Assembly (NCBI GenBank): GCA_964542425.1
Contig: CAZIUB010000126.1
Location: 5,932-69,931 of the forward strand
Source: Dongia_A sp964542425
Lineage (GTDB): Bacteria > Pseudomonadota > Alphaproteobacteria > Dongiales > Dongiaceae
Length of the DNA stretch: 64,000 nucleotides
Direction of reading: 5' to 3'
Under the pieces are notes generated by a model. That model saw only the letters and a list, made by a program, of their open reading frames with translations, was not told where the DNA came from and ran no database searches. Shown piece after piece: positions 1 through 8,815 of this stretch (positions are counted from its first letter, which is position 1; each line of letters starts with the position of its first letter). Position numbers and translations under genes: made by a program.

Positions 1-457
1 CGATCAGGCCAAGCTGCAGCAGGATCGTATTCAAGATTCCGTAATTCGAATGATAGATCCACTTCCAGAGGACCGCGTTGGCAACCGGCGCGATGGCCCA
101 GGGCAAGAGCAAGAGGACGCGAAACCCGCTCCACCGCGCCATGGGGTGGTCGAGAAGAAGAGCGACCAGGAGCCCGAGACCGGTCACGGCGCCAACTTCG
201 ATTGCCGCGAAATAGATCGTGTTGACGAGCGCGCCGCCCACCGCCTTGTCGGACAGCAAGCGCAGATAATTTTCGAACCCGACAAACGGCGTCTGGAGTT
301 CGCCGGCCGCGAGTTTCGCTCCGGTGAGCGACAGCCAGATCGAATAGAGGATTGGCGCGGCGAGAATGGCAAGCAGTGTGGCCAGCGCCGGCCCAAGAAA
401 AACGCGGGCCACGCCATCGCCCCACCCCCGGCGGAGCGCCGAGGTGGAGGGCGGCAT
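1..457 (-). CDS. Sugar ABC transporter permease (CUT1, MalF/UgpA-like), 5' part only
   Basis: The first 152 codons of an inner-membrane permease run off the left edge of the window, so the C-terminal half is not seen. The ATG at 457 gives a short basic N-terminus, a first membrane segment (about residues 19-40, ending in LYSIWLSL), then PFVGFENYLRLL, which is typical of MalF-type permeases. Two more hydrophobic segments follow (NTIYFAAIEVGAV and VLLLLPWAIAPVANAVLWK). It probably forms the membrane channel for the sugar-binding protein encoded just upstream at 620-1918 on the same strand. Substrate cannot be told from this fragment. The family call is firm from segment order and motifs; the operon link is inferred from strand and the 162-bp spacing. 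Confidence 0.85.
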   Translation of the reverse strand, partial: MPPSTSALRRGWGDGVARVFLGPALATLLAILAAPILYSIWLSLTGAKLAAGELQTPFVGFENYLRLLSDKAVGGALVNTIYFAAIEVGAVTGLGLLVALLLDHPMARWSGFRVLLLLPWAIAPVANAVLWKWIYHSNYGILNTILLQLGLI

Positions 458-495
458 TAGACGGTTTCCCCTTGAGTCGACATCGCATTCCCCAT

Positions 496-560
496 CGTCA
501 TCGCCGAACTTGATCCGGCGATCCATGGGATGCGCAGGGCTCAAGCCCGAGAATGACGGG
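496..560. repeat. Dispersed intergenic repeat (GTCAT...ATGAC type)
   Basis: The segment between binding protein and permease begins GTCATCGCCGAACTTGATCC and ends with CAAGCCCGAGAATGACGGG. It resembles the second copy at 12942-13034, which also runs from GTCAT to ATGACGA through CGGCGATCCAT and a CCATGGATTACC motif. Such GTCATNNCCGG...ATGAC palindromes are common intergenic repeats in alphaproteobacterial genomes. It may act as a hairpin that separates expression of binding protein and permease, but that is inference. Confidence 0.5.
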
Positions 561-619
561 AAAAAGCATGGTTTTACCCAGCCGAAAACCTTTCTAGCGT
601 GGCCCTCTGGCGCTCCGTC

Positions 620-1918
620 CTAGCCGCGATTTTTCACGATCGCCGCGACCAGGTTTGCTGCCTCCTTCAACGCATCCGCCGCCGATGAATTGCCCTGCAA
701 CGCCTTCTGGATCTCGGTACCGATCGCGACCGTCACCTCGTTGTAATCCGGCGTCACATAGGAATCATAGGGGTGGGTCGCTTGTTCGAGCACGATTGCC
801 GCGTTCGGCAGGGCGGCTTGCACCTCGGCGTCGCCCAGCACCGAGAGGCGGATCGGCAACCAGCCGGTGTCGATCGCCTGGCGCTTCTGCACTTCCCTAT
901 CGAGATAGAACTCGATCAACTTCTGCGCGAGATCGGGATTCTTGGAGGTCTTGGTGATGGTCCAGGCATCGGTGCCGTCGATCGAGGCCGATCCCGCGGG
1001 TCCCGCGGGCAGCAGCGCGCCGGCCATCTTGCCAACGATCTTCGAACTGGCCGGGTCTTGCGCCGGCTTCCACATGAAGGGCCAATTCATCATCATCGAA
1101 GCCCGGCCCGCGGTCATTACGTTGGTCGCGTCATTGATCCCGACATAGGAGATGGAGCCTGGATCGGTATAGGGCATCAAATCCATCATCGTTTGCAATC
1201 CGGCGATGCCCGCTTCGTCCGCGAAAGCCGGCGACCCATCCTCGTTGTAGAGCTTGCCGCCCGCCTGTTGCAGGAAGCACATCCAGTAGGAGGCCACGCC
1301 GCCAATCCCAGCCGGTTCCCCATAATTCAGCACCCAACCGAAATTGTCGCCATGGGTGAGTTCCTTGGCGTAGCGCTTGAGATCGTCCCAAGTCCTGGGC
1401 GGCTCCTTGAAGCCGGCTTTCTCGAAATGCTCGGTGTTGTAGAACATCGTCAGCAGCGAGAGGGTGAAAACCACGCCGCTGGATTGGCCGTCCCAGGTCA
1501 CGGTCGCGAAGCTCGATTTGGGCAGATCGTCGACCAATTCCTTCGGCAGCTTGTCCGAGAAGGGAGTCAGGAAACCGGCGAATTCCGGAACCCAGCCGGA
1601 CATGTAGACCACGTCCCAGACGTGTTCGCCGGAAGCAAAGGTCGTCGCCATTTTGTCGTGAAGCTCGCCCCAGGAAACCATGTCGTAGGAGACCTTGGCG
1701 GCGTTGGCCTTCTGCCAGGCATCGAACGCGGCCTCCGAAAATTTGGCGGCACCCGGAGGTGCCGGGTCGGGCGGAAGCGGCGAGAACACGCTCAACTGCG
1801 CATCCTGGGCAAATGTGCCGGCCGGCCAAAGCGAGGGCACCGCCCCCAACGCCGATCCGACCACCGTATTCTTCAGGACATCGCGACGGGTCAATCCGGG
1901 CATCCAAATCTTGGTCAT
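620..1918 (-). CDS. Tat-exported sugar ABC transporter substrate-binding protein
   Basis: A 432-residue periplasmic binding protein of the family-1 (MalE/UgpB-like) type. The start chosen is the ATG at 1918, because GGAGGAG lies directly upstream; a GTG four codons earlier would consume that ribosome site. The N-terminus carries a twin-arginine motif (TRRDVLKN, residues 10-17) followed by a hydrophobic stretch and an AQDA cleavage region, so export by Tat is likely. The mature part has the usual binding-protein features (DVVYMSGWVPEF, MFYNTEHFEKAGFKEPP, TWDDLKRYAKEL, GRASMMMNWPF). It is followed by the permease gene at 1-457 on the same strand, so the two belong to one sugar-uptake locus. The ligand is unknown. 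Confidence 0.85.
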   Translation of the reverse strand: MTKIWMPGLTRRDVLKNTVVGSALGAVPSLWPAGTFAQDAQLSVFSPLPPDPAPPGAAKFSEAAFDAWQKANAAKVSYDMVSWGELHDKMATTFASGEHVWDVVYMSGWVPEFAGFLTPFSDKLPKELVDDLPKSSFATVTWDGQSSGVVFTLSLLTMFYNTEHFEKAGFKEPPRTWDDLKRYAKELTHGDNFGWVLNYGEPAGIGGVASYWMCFLQQAGGKLYNEDGSPAFADEAGIAGLQTMMDLMPYTDPGSISYVGINDATNVMTAGRASMMMNWPFMWKPAQDPASSKIVGKMAGALLPAGPAGSASIDGTDAWTITKTSKNPDLAQKLIEFYLDREVQKRQAIDTGWLPIRLSVLGDAEVQAALPNAAIVLEQATHPYDSYVTPDYNEVTVAIGTEIQKALQGNSSAADALKEAANLVAAIVKNRG

Positions 1919-1960
1919 CTTCTCCTCCACTGGTGATGTTGTTTGTTAATGCTTTCCCCG

Positions 1961-2020
1961 TGCCGACTTACGAAGTGGGGTGATCCATGAGACGCACCGA
2001 TGGCGCCACGAAAGTTGGCA
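1961..2020 (-). repeat. Palindromic repeat, copy A (open-frame family)
   Basis: A 60-bp imperfect palindrome. The left arm is TGCCGACTTACG and the right arm is CGAAAGTTGGCA (two mismatches). On the minus strand the frame shared with copies B, C and D reads P-T-F-V, six residues, then ATG as M-D-H-P-T-S, and then stops at TAA where the other copies have AAA. The copy therefore has the same length and start codon as the others but is closed by one substitution, and it is not fused to the downstream binding-protein gene. Confidence 0.75.
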
Positions 2021-2041
2021 CATTTACCGTATGGTCGTACC

Positions 2042-2067
2042 CGCCCATTCGCGCGCGCGAATGGGCG
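2042..2067. repeat. Perfect 26-bp palindrome
   Basis: Two exact 13-bp arms (CGCCCATTCGCGC and its reverse complement) meet without a spacer, with an alternating GC core. It lies 21 bp from repeat copy A, upstream of the minus-strand binding-protein gene and of the plus-strand DinB-fold gene. It could be an operator for a dimeric regulator or a cruciform/hairpin element. No second copy was seen in the window. Confidence 0.6.
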
Positions 2068-2304
2068 CCTTTCCGGACCACGGTTTCCACCACGGCCTCG
2101 ATCGATGGGTGGCGCGAGGAGGCGGGGAAAAGGCGATCGCGCGGCATTACTAAGTTGTTGGCTTGTTTCGTCAACTGGGCGAACACTACCGCGCCCAGCG
2201 TCGGAGTCAATGGCCGCCGATCGGGTGACACGATAGCTGGTCCCGGTTGGCGCGGCACCGCGAGATCGCTGGCGCCACGGCGCCATTTGCCCTAGAAGAC
2301 GATC

Positions 2305-2865
2305 ATGTCGCCGGTCAGCTATTTTCGCGCCCAGGCATTCAACAATGCCTGGGCCAATTTCCGATTGCTTGCGGCCTGTGGCCAACTGACGCCCGAGGAG
2401 CTGTCGGCGAAACGCACGAGTTTCTTCCCGTCGATCATCCGCACCCTCAACCACGATCTGATCGTCGATTGGTACTATGTGAGCGCGGTGGAGGGTGCCG
2501 GCATGGGGTTGGGCGCCTTCGATTCAAGAGTGCCGTTTCCGGCGATCGGGGACCTCGAGCGGGAGCAGCGCGCCATCGACCGGCGCTTGATCGGTGTTTG
2601 CGATGGGCTGACCGAGGCGCTTCTTGCGCAAACGGTCGATCTCGTTCGCGACACCTGGACCCAGGCGGAGCCGGTGGGCCGCATTCTTCTTCATCTGTTC
2701 CAGCACCAGATCCACCATCGCGGACAAGTCCACGCCATGCTCGCCGGGACCAGGGTGCCGCCACCCCAGCTCGACGAATTCTTCCTCGGCCACGAGCGCG
2801 AACAAGCGCTCAGGGAGCGGGATTTCGCCGTACTCGGCTTTAATGAGGAAGCGATCTGGCGCTGA
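2305..2865 (+). CDS. DinB-family (damage-inducible fold) metal-binding protein
   Basis: A 186-residue protein of the DinB/YfiT four-helix-bundle superfamily (not DNA polymerase IV). The three metal-ligand histidines expected for the family are visible: LNHDLIVDWYY near residue 50 and the C-terminal HQIHHRGQVHAML motif near residues 133-146. The opening FRAQAFNNAWANFRLL is typical. Members may act as thiol-dependent transferases, but most are uncharacterised. It stands alone, divergent from the sugar-binding protein. The ATG at 2305 is kept because the conserved first helix begins right after it, although no strong ribosome site is seen. Confidence 0.85.
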   Translation: MSPVSYFRAQAFNNAWANFRLLAACGQLTPEELSAKRTSFFPSIIRTLNHDLIVDWYYVSAVEGAGMGLGAFDSRVPFPAIGDLEREQRAIDRRLIGVCDGLTEALLAQTVDLVRDTWTQAEPVGRILLHLFQHQIHHRGQVHAMLAGTRVPPPQLDEFFLGHEREQALRERDFAVLGFNEEAIWR

Positions 2866-3040
2866 TCCGCATAGACTATTGCCAATGATGATGTTGCGTC
2901 GGAGCCTTGGCATGACCGGCATTCGCGCCAACGGGGTGAGGCGATTGGGCCCCCGGCAGGTATTGGCCAAGCGCGCCCGATGGGGTGAGCATGAGCTCTA
3001 GGGACCTGCTATAAGGGCGGGCAACATTCGAGGGAATCCC

Positions 3041-3340
3041 ATGCCCAGACCAAGAGCTCGGCCGAGCATACAGGTCGAGAACGACCGCGTCACCGTCACC
3101 GAATGGCGGTTCGCGCCTGGCGCGGAAACCGGTTGGCACCGCCATGCCCACGATTACGTCGTGGTTCCGATGGTAACCGGGCGCCTGGATCTGGACGACG
3201 GCAAGGAGCGGCGCCCGGCGGAACTGGTGACCGGGCGTTCCTATTACCGGCCGGTCGGTGTGGAGCACAATGTGATCAACGCCAACGACTACGAGTTCGT
3301 CTTCGTCGAAATCGAATTCAAGGCGGAGCATGGCGGATAG
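3041..3340 (+). CDS. Small cupin-domain protein
   Basis: A 99-residue single-domain cupin. The metal-site motif is visible as GAETGWHRHAHDYVVVPM (about residues 27-44), with G-E-R-type elements ending in PVGVEHNVIN. It resembles small cupins annotated as beta-alanine-degradation or unknown cupins; I cannot assign a reaction. A GAGGGA ribosome site lies 5 bases before the ATG, and a TATAAG hexamer near 3010 could be its -10 element. The last codons overlap the start of the RNase R gene by 11 bases, so the two are probably co-transcribed and coupled. Confidence 0.8.
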   Translation: MPRPRARPSIQVENDRVTVTEWRFAPGAETGWHRHAHDYVVVPMVTGRLDLDDGKERRPAELVTGRSYYRPVGVEHNVINANDYEFVFVEIEFKAEHGG

Positions 3341-5738
3341 AAGACCGCTTAGGCCGCGATCGAAAGGCGGCAGGCAGCGCCCCAAAGACGAGACCCGGCC
3401 ACGGCCACGCGAGAAACCAGCCAAGCGCGTCAAGGCCGTCCCCTTCCCCACCCGCGAACAGGTTCTGACCTTTATCCGCGAGGCCGAGGGGAAGGTGGGC
3501 AAGCGCGAGATCGCGCGCGCCTTCCAATTGAAGGATGGCGACCGGATCCGGCTGAAGGCCTTGCTGAAGGAACTGGAATCCGAGGGTGCGGTCGAGCGTG
3601 GGCCTAAGCGCCAATTGGCGACACCGGGTGCTTTGCCGGAAGTGACCGTCTTGCAGGTGATCGGGCCGGACGAGGACGGCGATCTGTGGGCGAGGCCGAT
3701 CAACCTTGCCCCCGACGACGCCGAGCCGCGCATTCTTGTGGTTGCCGATCGGCATCTCGACCGGCCGCTGACGGCGGGCGATCGGGTGCTGGCGCGCCTG
3801 CAACGGAAAGAGGCCGATCTTTACGAGGCGCAGCCGATTCGCCGGCTGGATGCGCGCGCTCAGCGCGTGGTCGGGTTGCTGGAGCGGGCGCGCGATGGGC
3901 TTTACCGTGTGATCCCGACCGACAAAAGGCTGAAGACGGAATTTCAGATCCACCCCAAGGAAGACGGTGGGGCCAAGCCCGGCGAGATCGTCATCATAGA
4001 GGCCGAGCCACCGCGTCGTTTGGGAACCCCGCGCGCCCGCGTCATCGAGCGCGTGGGGCTGGCCGGCGAGGCGTCCTCCATCAGTCTCATTTCCATCGCC
4101 GAGCATCATATCCCGATGGAGTTCGCGCCGGCGGCACTCGCCCAGGCGAGGGAGAGCGGTCCGGCCAATTTGGGCAAGCGCGGCGATCTGCGCCGGGTAC
4201 CGCTCGTCACCATCGATGGCGAGGATGCGCGCGATTTCGACGACGCGGTTTTTGCCGAACCCGATCCGGACCCTAGGAATCTCGGAGGCTGGCGGCTGCT
4301 GGTCGCCATCGCCGATGTGGCGCATTACGTGCGCGAAGGGAGTCCGCTCGACCGCGCCGCGCGCGAGCGCGGCAATTCGGTCTATTTCCCGGATCGCGTG
4401 GTGCCGATGCTGCCGGAGGAATTGTCGAACGGGTGGTGTTCGCTCAAGCCCAACGAAGAGAGGCCGTGCCTGGCGCTCGAGTTGGCGATCGATGCCGAGG
4501 GCGAGAAGCGCCGGCATCGCTTCATGCGTGCCCTGATGCGATCAAGCGCGCGGCTGACCTATGAGCAGGTCCAGCGCGCCGCCGATGGGCAACCGGACGA
4601 AACCACGGGGAGGCTGATGGGCAACGTGATCGAGCCGCTTTATGGCGCGTATCAAGCACTTCTGAAGGCGCGGGAAAAACGCGGCACCCTCGATCTCGAT
4701 CTTCCCGAACGGCGCATCCATCTGGGCGCGGACGGGCATGTGAGCCGGATCGAGCCCCGCGCGCGCCTCGATTCCCATCGCCTGATCGAGGAATTCATGA
4801 TCGCGCCCAATGTGGCGGCGGCCGAGGCGCTGGAGAAGCGCCGCCAGCCCTGCATGTACCGCATCCACGACGCGCCCGATCCCACGCGCGTCGAGGCCCT
4901 GCGGCAATTCCTGGATGGGCTGGATCTGCGCCTTGCCCGGGGCCAGGCGTTGCGCCCGGCCCATTTCACGCAATTGCTCAGGAAGGCGGCCAAGACCCCC
5001 TATGGGGCCATGATCAACAGCCTGGTGCTGCGCGCCCAGGCGCAGGCCGTGTATGCGCCGGAGAATATCGGGCATTTCGGGCTGGCGCTCCGGCGCTATG
5101 CGCATTTCACCTCGCCCATCCGGCGCTATTCCGATCTGCTGGTGCACCGGGCGCTGATCGCGGGCCTTGGTTTTGGCGAGGACGGGTTGGGGCAAGCGGC
5201 GGCGGCCGAGTTCGAGGAAGTGGCCACGCATATCTCGGCCACCGAGCGGCGGGCGGCCGCGGCCGAGCGCGAGGCGGCCGATCGCTATGTGGCCGCGTTC
5301 CTGGCCGGTCGCGTGCACGAGACCTTCCAGGCCCGCGTATCGGGTGTGGCGCGTTTTGGCCTCTTCGTGAACCTCTTGGAGACCGGCGCCGATGGATTGC
5401 TGCCGATGGCGCTCCTGCCCGGCGATTTCTACGACCATGACGAGGCCGCCCACGCGCTCGTCGGACGGCGCTGGGGCCGCGTGTTCGAATTGGGGGCGCC
5501 CATCGTGGTGCGCCTGGTATCGGCCGCGCCCCTCACCGGTGGGCTGACGTTCGAGTATGTCGAAGGTGGAAGGATCAGCCCGGATGACTGGGAATTGAAG
5601 CGTATCCTGAAACCGAGCGCCCATGGGCAACAGGGCGGCGGCCACAAGCAGGAAGGGCGCGGAAAGCCCAAGCCGAAAGACCATCGCCCCCGGCCCGGTA
5701 CCGGCTCCCTTCGCGGGAAGAGGGCTCGGCGAACCTGA
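3330..5738 (+). CDS. rnr: Ribonuclease R
   Basis: A 3'-5' processive exoribonuclease of the RNB (VacB/RNase R) family, 802 residues. It has an N-terminal winged-helix region (about 30-90), cold-shock-type OB folds, the catalytic RNB domain (about 270-600) with the magnesium-binding motif DGEDARDFDDAVFAEP near residue 296, a second signature LRRYAHFTSPIRRYSDLLVHR, and a C-terminal S1 domain (QARVSGVARFGLFVNLLETG) with a basic tail rich in Lys and Arg. It degrades structured RNA and helps RNA quality control. The ATG at 3330 overlaps the cupin gene. RNase R beside a peptidase, Nudix protein and rpmG is a familiar alphaproteobacterial neighbourhood. Confidence 0.97.
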   Translation: MADRRPLRPRSKGGRQRPKDETRPRPREKPAKRVKAVPFPTREQVLTFIREAEGKVGKREIARAFQLKDGDRIRLKALLKELESEGAVERGPKRQLATPGALPEVTVLQVIGPDEDGDLWARPINLAPDDAEPRILVVADRHLDRPLTAGDRVLARLQRKEADLYEAQPIRRLDARAQRVVGLLERARDGLYRVIPTDKRLKTEFQIHPKEDGGAKPGEIVIIEAEPPRRLGTPRARVIERVGLAGEASSISLISIAEHHIPMEFAPAALAQARESGPANLGKRGDLRRVPLVTIDGEDARDFDDAVFAEPDPDPRNLGGWRLLVAIADVAHYVREGSPLDRAARERGNSVYFPDRVVPMLPEELSNGWCSLKPNEERPCLALELAIDAEGEKRRHRFMRALMRSSARLTYEQVQRAADGQPDETTGRLMGNVIEPLYGAYQALLKAREKRGTLDLDLPERRIHLGADGHVSRIEPRARLDSHRLIEEFMIAPNVAAAEALEKRRQPCMYRIHDAPDPTRVEALRQFLDGLDLRLARGQALRPAHFTQLLRKAAKTPYGAMINSLVLRAQAQAVYAPENIGHFGLALRRYAHFTSPIRRYSDLLVHRALIAGLGFGEDGLGQAAAAEFEEVATHISATERRAAAAEREAADRYVAAFLAGRVHETFQARVSGVARFGLFVNLLETGADGLLPMALLPGDFYDHDEAAHALVGRRWGRVFELGAPIVVRLVSAAPLTGGLTFEYVEGGRISPDDWELKRILKPSAHGQQGGGHKQEGRGKPKPKDHRPRPGTGSLRGKRARRT

Positions 5739-5874
5739 TCCTTTGGCGGCGGCGCATCCCGTCGTTCTGGTGGCCCCTGCGCCGCCAGGGAGAATGGCCA
5801 GTCTGGATCGAAAGCCAATGCCCAATGCTCATGGCGGGCCGGTGAGGTCGGCGGGACTGGGCGGCCCCGGAAAT

Positions 5875-5889
5875 TTAATGTTTCGTTAG
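5875..5889 (+). promoter_or_regulatory. CtrA-like site upstream of the S41 peptidase gene (candidate)
   Basis: TTAA, seven bases, then TTAG lies in an AT-rich stretch 29 bp before the peptidase start. The CtrA consensus is TTAA-N7-TTAA, so this has one mismatch. It sits in the only AT-rich part of the gap and could overlap the promoter. Chance occurrence is quite possible. Confidence 0.3.
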
Positions 5890-5917
5890 CATCTTCTAAA
5901 TATTCCCCAACGCATAT

Positions 5918-7558
5918 ATGTATGGGTTGGCGGCGATGTTGGCGAACATGATCTGGCGAAACGGGAAAGTTGTGGCATTGCAGTGGCCGGCCAGGCCGCT
6001 GGCGGCGCTGGCCATGCTGTGGCTGGCGGGATGTGCCACGGGCAGCTTGAACGAGCCCGAATCGACCGGGCATCTGACCCGCGATATGTTCGTCGCCGCC
6101 TATAACGATATGGACGCGGTCTATATCCGCGAACCGGACATCGCCGCGGTGGCGCTGGACAGCCTCGAGCAATTGAACCGCGTGGACGACAAGGTTTCGG
6201 CCAGACGCGTGGGCGACCAGATCCAGCTCAACCTCGACAGCCTGACCATCGCCCTCTATCCGGTCGAGGACGATTTCACCGCGACCGATTGGGGCGAATT
6301 GACCGGGGCGGCCCTCGATCAAGCGATCATTGCCTCGCCGATCATCAAGGCCAGCACCACGGAAACGCTGTTCGAGGCCATGCTCGGCCATTCGGTCAAG
6401 GAACTCGATGATTTTTCGCGCTATGCCGGGGCCAAAGCCGCGGCCGAGAACCGCGCCTCGCGCGATGGGTTCGGCGGCATCGGGGTGCGCATTTCGGTCG
6501 AGGACGATGCGGTGCGCGTGACCTCGGTCATGCATTACACGCCAGCCGAGCGCATGGGTCTGAAGCGCGACGACCTCATCATGGCCATCGACGGCACGCC
6601 GACCAAGGGTCTGTCGCAGCAGGAGGTGGTGGAGCGCCTGCGCGGGCCAGTGGACAGCAAGGTCGCGGTCACCTTGAAGCGCGCGGGGCGGCCCACGGAT
6701 TTCACCCTGCAACTGACCCGCGCCCATGTGGTGCCCGAAACCATCACCTATCGGCGCGAGGGCGATTCCGGCTATTTTCGCATCTATGGGTTCAATACCG
6801 AAACCACCGAAAGCCTGAAGCGCTCTATTGTCGACGCCAAGGCCGAAATCGGGCCGGTAATGGACGGGGTGATCCTGGATCTGCGTGAGAACCCGGGCGG
6901 GTTGCTGAATCAATCGGTCTCGCTCAGCAATTTGTTCCTGGACGAGGGACGCATCGTTTCCACTCATGGGCGGCACCCGGAAAGCCACCAATTTTTCGAG
7001 GCGAGCGGCGAGGACATGCTGGATGGAATGCCGATCGTGGTGCTGATCGACGGCAATTCAGCCTCGGCGGCGGAGATCGTGGCCGCGGCATTGCAGGATA
7101 ACGGGCGCGCGGTCCTGGTCGGCAGCAATTCATACGGCAAGGGCACGGTGCAGACGGTCCTGCCACTCCCCAACAAGGGCGAGATCACGCTGACTTGGGC
7201 CAGATTCCACGCGCCATCCGGCTATACGCTGCACGGGCTGGGTGTGTTGCCCAATGTCTGCACCGCGCTCCGCAAGAGCGCGGCCGAGGTACTAGCGGCA
7301 CTCAATTCGGGTGAATTGCCCGTGGTCCCGGTCGAGGCCCGAAACGCGGCCGAGCCCGACGACGAGAAGGCCCATGCGGAACTCCGCAAGACCTGCCCGG
7401 CCAGGACCGGAGAAGCGCCGATCGATCTCGAGGTCGCGCATCGGCTGCTGGAGCGCCCGGGGCTGTTCTCCGCCGCCCTCGATCTGGCCCAGCCCGCCGG
7501 CGCGGGCCTGACCGCCGCCGCAGGCTGGCCGGCGGCGCCCGAAGTCCAAATTCAGTAG
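5918..7558 (+). CDS. S41-family (carboxy-terminal processing) lipoprotein peptidase
   Basis: A 546-residue CtpA/Prc-like serine protease. The N-terminus has a lipoprotein signal with lipobox LAGC (Cys39), so it is likely anchored in a membrane facing the periplasm. A PDZ domain covers about 170-260 (GIGVRISVEDDAVRVTSV, AERMGLKRDDLIMAIDGTP). The S41 catalytic domain follows, with DLRENPGGLL, the serine motif NSASAAE (residues 380-386) and the lysine in SYGKGTVQT (Lys408). Family members trim C-termini of envelope proteins or lipoproteins. An unusually long N-terminal segment (about 40-165) before the PDZ has no clear match. The ATG at 5918 lacks a strong ribosome site; an ATG at 5948 is a possible alternative that keeps the signal. 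Confidence 0.9.
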   Translation: MYGLAAMLANMIWRNGKVVALQWPARPLAALAMLWLAGCATGSLNEPESTGHLTRDMFVAAYNDMDAVYIREPDIAAVALDSLEQLNRVDDKVSARRVGDQIQLNLDSLTIALYPVEDDFTATDWGELTGAALDQAIIASPIIKASTTETLFEAMLGHSVKELDDFSRYAGAKAAAENRASRDGFGGIGVRISVEDDAVRVTSVMHYTPAERMGLKRDDLIMAIDGTPTKGLSQQEVVERLRGPVDSKVAVTLKRAGRPTDFTLQLTRAHVVPETITYRREGDSGYFRIYGFNTETTESLKRSIVDAKAEIGPVMDGVILDLRENPGGLLNQSVSLSNLFLDEGRIVSTHGRHPESHQFFEASGEDMLDGMPIVVLIDGNSASAAEIVAAALQDNGRAVLVGSNSYGKGTVQTVLPLPNKGEITLTWARFHAPSGYTLHGLGVLPNVCTALRKSAAEVLAALNSGELPVVPVEARNAAEPDDEKAHAELRKTCPARTGEAPIDLEVAHRLLERPGLFSAALDLAQPAGAGLTAAAGWPAAPEVQIQ

Positions 7559-7668
7559 AAGCACCTCGCCAAAGCCGGCCAAGGGACGAATGATCGTACC
7601 CGCCGGCGCGCAAGGGAGGGGGGCATATCGCTGCGCTATTCATCCGCGAGGCGGGTATTAGGGGACAG

Positions 7669-8391
7669 GTGCGACCGGTGGATGCCGCGGGCCTCGTCCT
7701 CATTCGCGCCGGGAAAGCGGGCGAGCCTGAAATCCTCCTTGGCCGGCGCCATTCGAGGGCAGGTTTTCTGCCGGGCGTGTTCGTGGTGCCGGGCGGCAGG
7801 GTGGAGGCAACCGATTGCCTTCCCAGCGGAATGGACGAGCGCCTGCACACGCGAGTCGGGCGAGCTCTTGGCGTTGGCGCCGGTAGGCGTCCGGCGCTCG
7901 CCTTCGCGCGCTGCGCGCTTCGTGAAACGCTGGAGGAAACCGGTCTGCTGATCGGGCATCAAACGGCTTGCGCGAAAGACCCCGCCGCGATTCCCCAACG
8001 GGGACCCAATTCGACCTGGAGCACCTATCGGGCGCGAGGAATCCGCCCTGGCTTCGAGGCGTTGGATTTCGTGTTCCGGGCGATCACGCCGACCACCATG
8101 GCGCGCCGGTTCAACACCCGCTTTTTCCTGGCCGATGGGGCGTTGGCTTTGGGCGAGATCAGAGGCGACGGCGAACTCGAAGATCTGGCCTGGTGGCGGG
8201 TCGCGCGCCTCGACGGTCTGGCGCTGGTCGATGTCACCCAGGCGCTCATTAAGGAATCGATCGCGCGTTGGCGCAAGCGCGCGGGCATTGGCGCCGAGGG
8301 GCCTAAGCTCTTGACCTATCTATCGAATAATGCCCGCATAAGGCCAATCGCCCATGCCCGAATGGGACGGATTCCAGTCAGCCGGACTTGA
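7669..8391 (+). CDS. Nudix hydrolase
   Basis: A 240-residue Nudix-fold pyrophosphohydrolase. The Nudix box is spread out: GGRVE near residue 43, then an insertion of about 35 residues, then CALRETLEETGLLIG (about 83-97), which supplies the REUxEExGU metal-binding core. The longer spacing is typical of the large CoA-pyrophosphatase-like or uncharacterised alphaproteobacterial group often found next to rpmG. Substrate unknown. The GTG at 7669 is the first usable start I can find in frame, without a strong ribosome site. It lies between the S41 peptidase and rpmG on the same strand. Confidence 0.85.
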   Translation: MRPVDAAGLVLIRAGKAGEPEILLGRRHSRAGFLPGVFVVPGGRVEATDCLPSGMDERLHTRVGRALGVGAGRRPALAFARCALRETLEETGLLIGHQTACAKDPAAIPQRGPNSTWSTYRARGIRPGFEALDFVFRAITPTTMARRFNTRFFLADGALALGEIRGDGELEDLAWWRVARLDGLALVDVTQALIKESIARWRKRAGIGAEGPKLLTYLSNNARIRPIAHARMGRIPVSRT

Positions 8392-8460
8392 CAACCGAGG
8401 ACCGGCCGGTATGTTCCGCCCGCCCGGTGAAGGGCGCCGCCCGAGACAACAGAGAATGAA

Positions 8461-8628
8461 ATGGCCAAGTCGAATACCATCCTGATCAAGCTGGTGAGCA
8501 CGGCGGACACCGGCTTTTACTATGTGACCAAGAAGAATCCGCGCACCTCGACCGAGAAACTCTCGTTCAAGAAATACGATCCCGTAGTCCGCAAGCACGT
8601 CGCCTTCAAGGAATCCAAGATCAAATAG
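8461..8628 (+). CDS. rpmG: 50S ribosomal protein L33
   Basis: A 55-residue protein beginning MAKSNTILIKLVSTADTGFY and continuing with YVTKKNPRTSTEKL and KKYDPVVRKHVAFKE, an unmistakable L33 of the large ribosomal subunit. It is of the form that lacks the two CxxC zinc pairs, so it does not need zinc. It is followed by a strong intrinsic terminator and faces pleD, as in many alphaproteobacteria where rpmG, pleD and divK cluster. Confidence 0.97.
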   Translation: MAKSNTILIKLVSTADTGFYYVTKKNPRTSTEKLSFKKYDPVVRKHVAFKESKIK

Positions 8629-8663
8629 CGCGCGGCCAAGGCGCACACTCGGTCAAACAGGTA

Positions 8664-8688
8664 GGCGCCGGTCTCTCCGGCGCCTTTT
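8664..8688 (+). terminator. Rho-independent terminator after rpmG
   Basis: A perfect 8-bp stem (GGCGCCGG with CCGGCGCC) around a TCTCT loop, followed directly by TTTT, starts 36 bases after the rpmG stop codon. It should end the rpmG transcript. Confidence 0.9.
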
Positions 8689-8815
8689 GCGCTTGGGGGG
8701 ATTGGGCCGCAACCCAAGACACTGTCCCCGCATGGCCTCGGCGGCAGGAAATTCAAACGCCTTGGCTGTGCCGACGCTCGGGCGCATTACTCCATGACAT
8801 GTCGGGGAGACGATC

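Larger units (their letters stand above)
1919..2304. other. Divergent intergenic region with two palindromes
   Basis: No supported gene lies in these 386 bases between the binding-protein gene (minus strand) and the DinB-fold gene (plus strand). They hold repeat copy A (1961-2020), a perfect 26-bp palindrome (2042-2067), and about 235 bases in which I see no further clear signal. Promoters for both flanking genes should lie here, but I could not pick out convincing hexamers. Confidence 0.5.

Noticed and set aside
773..1936. Plus-strand open frame of 387 codons over the sugar-binding-protein gene
   Set aside because: High-GC shadow of the real minus-strand gene; no family features and low-complexity composition.
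4542..6991. Long minus-strand open frames across rnr and the S41 peptidase gene
   Set aside because: Antisense shadows of two clear plus-strand genes.
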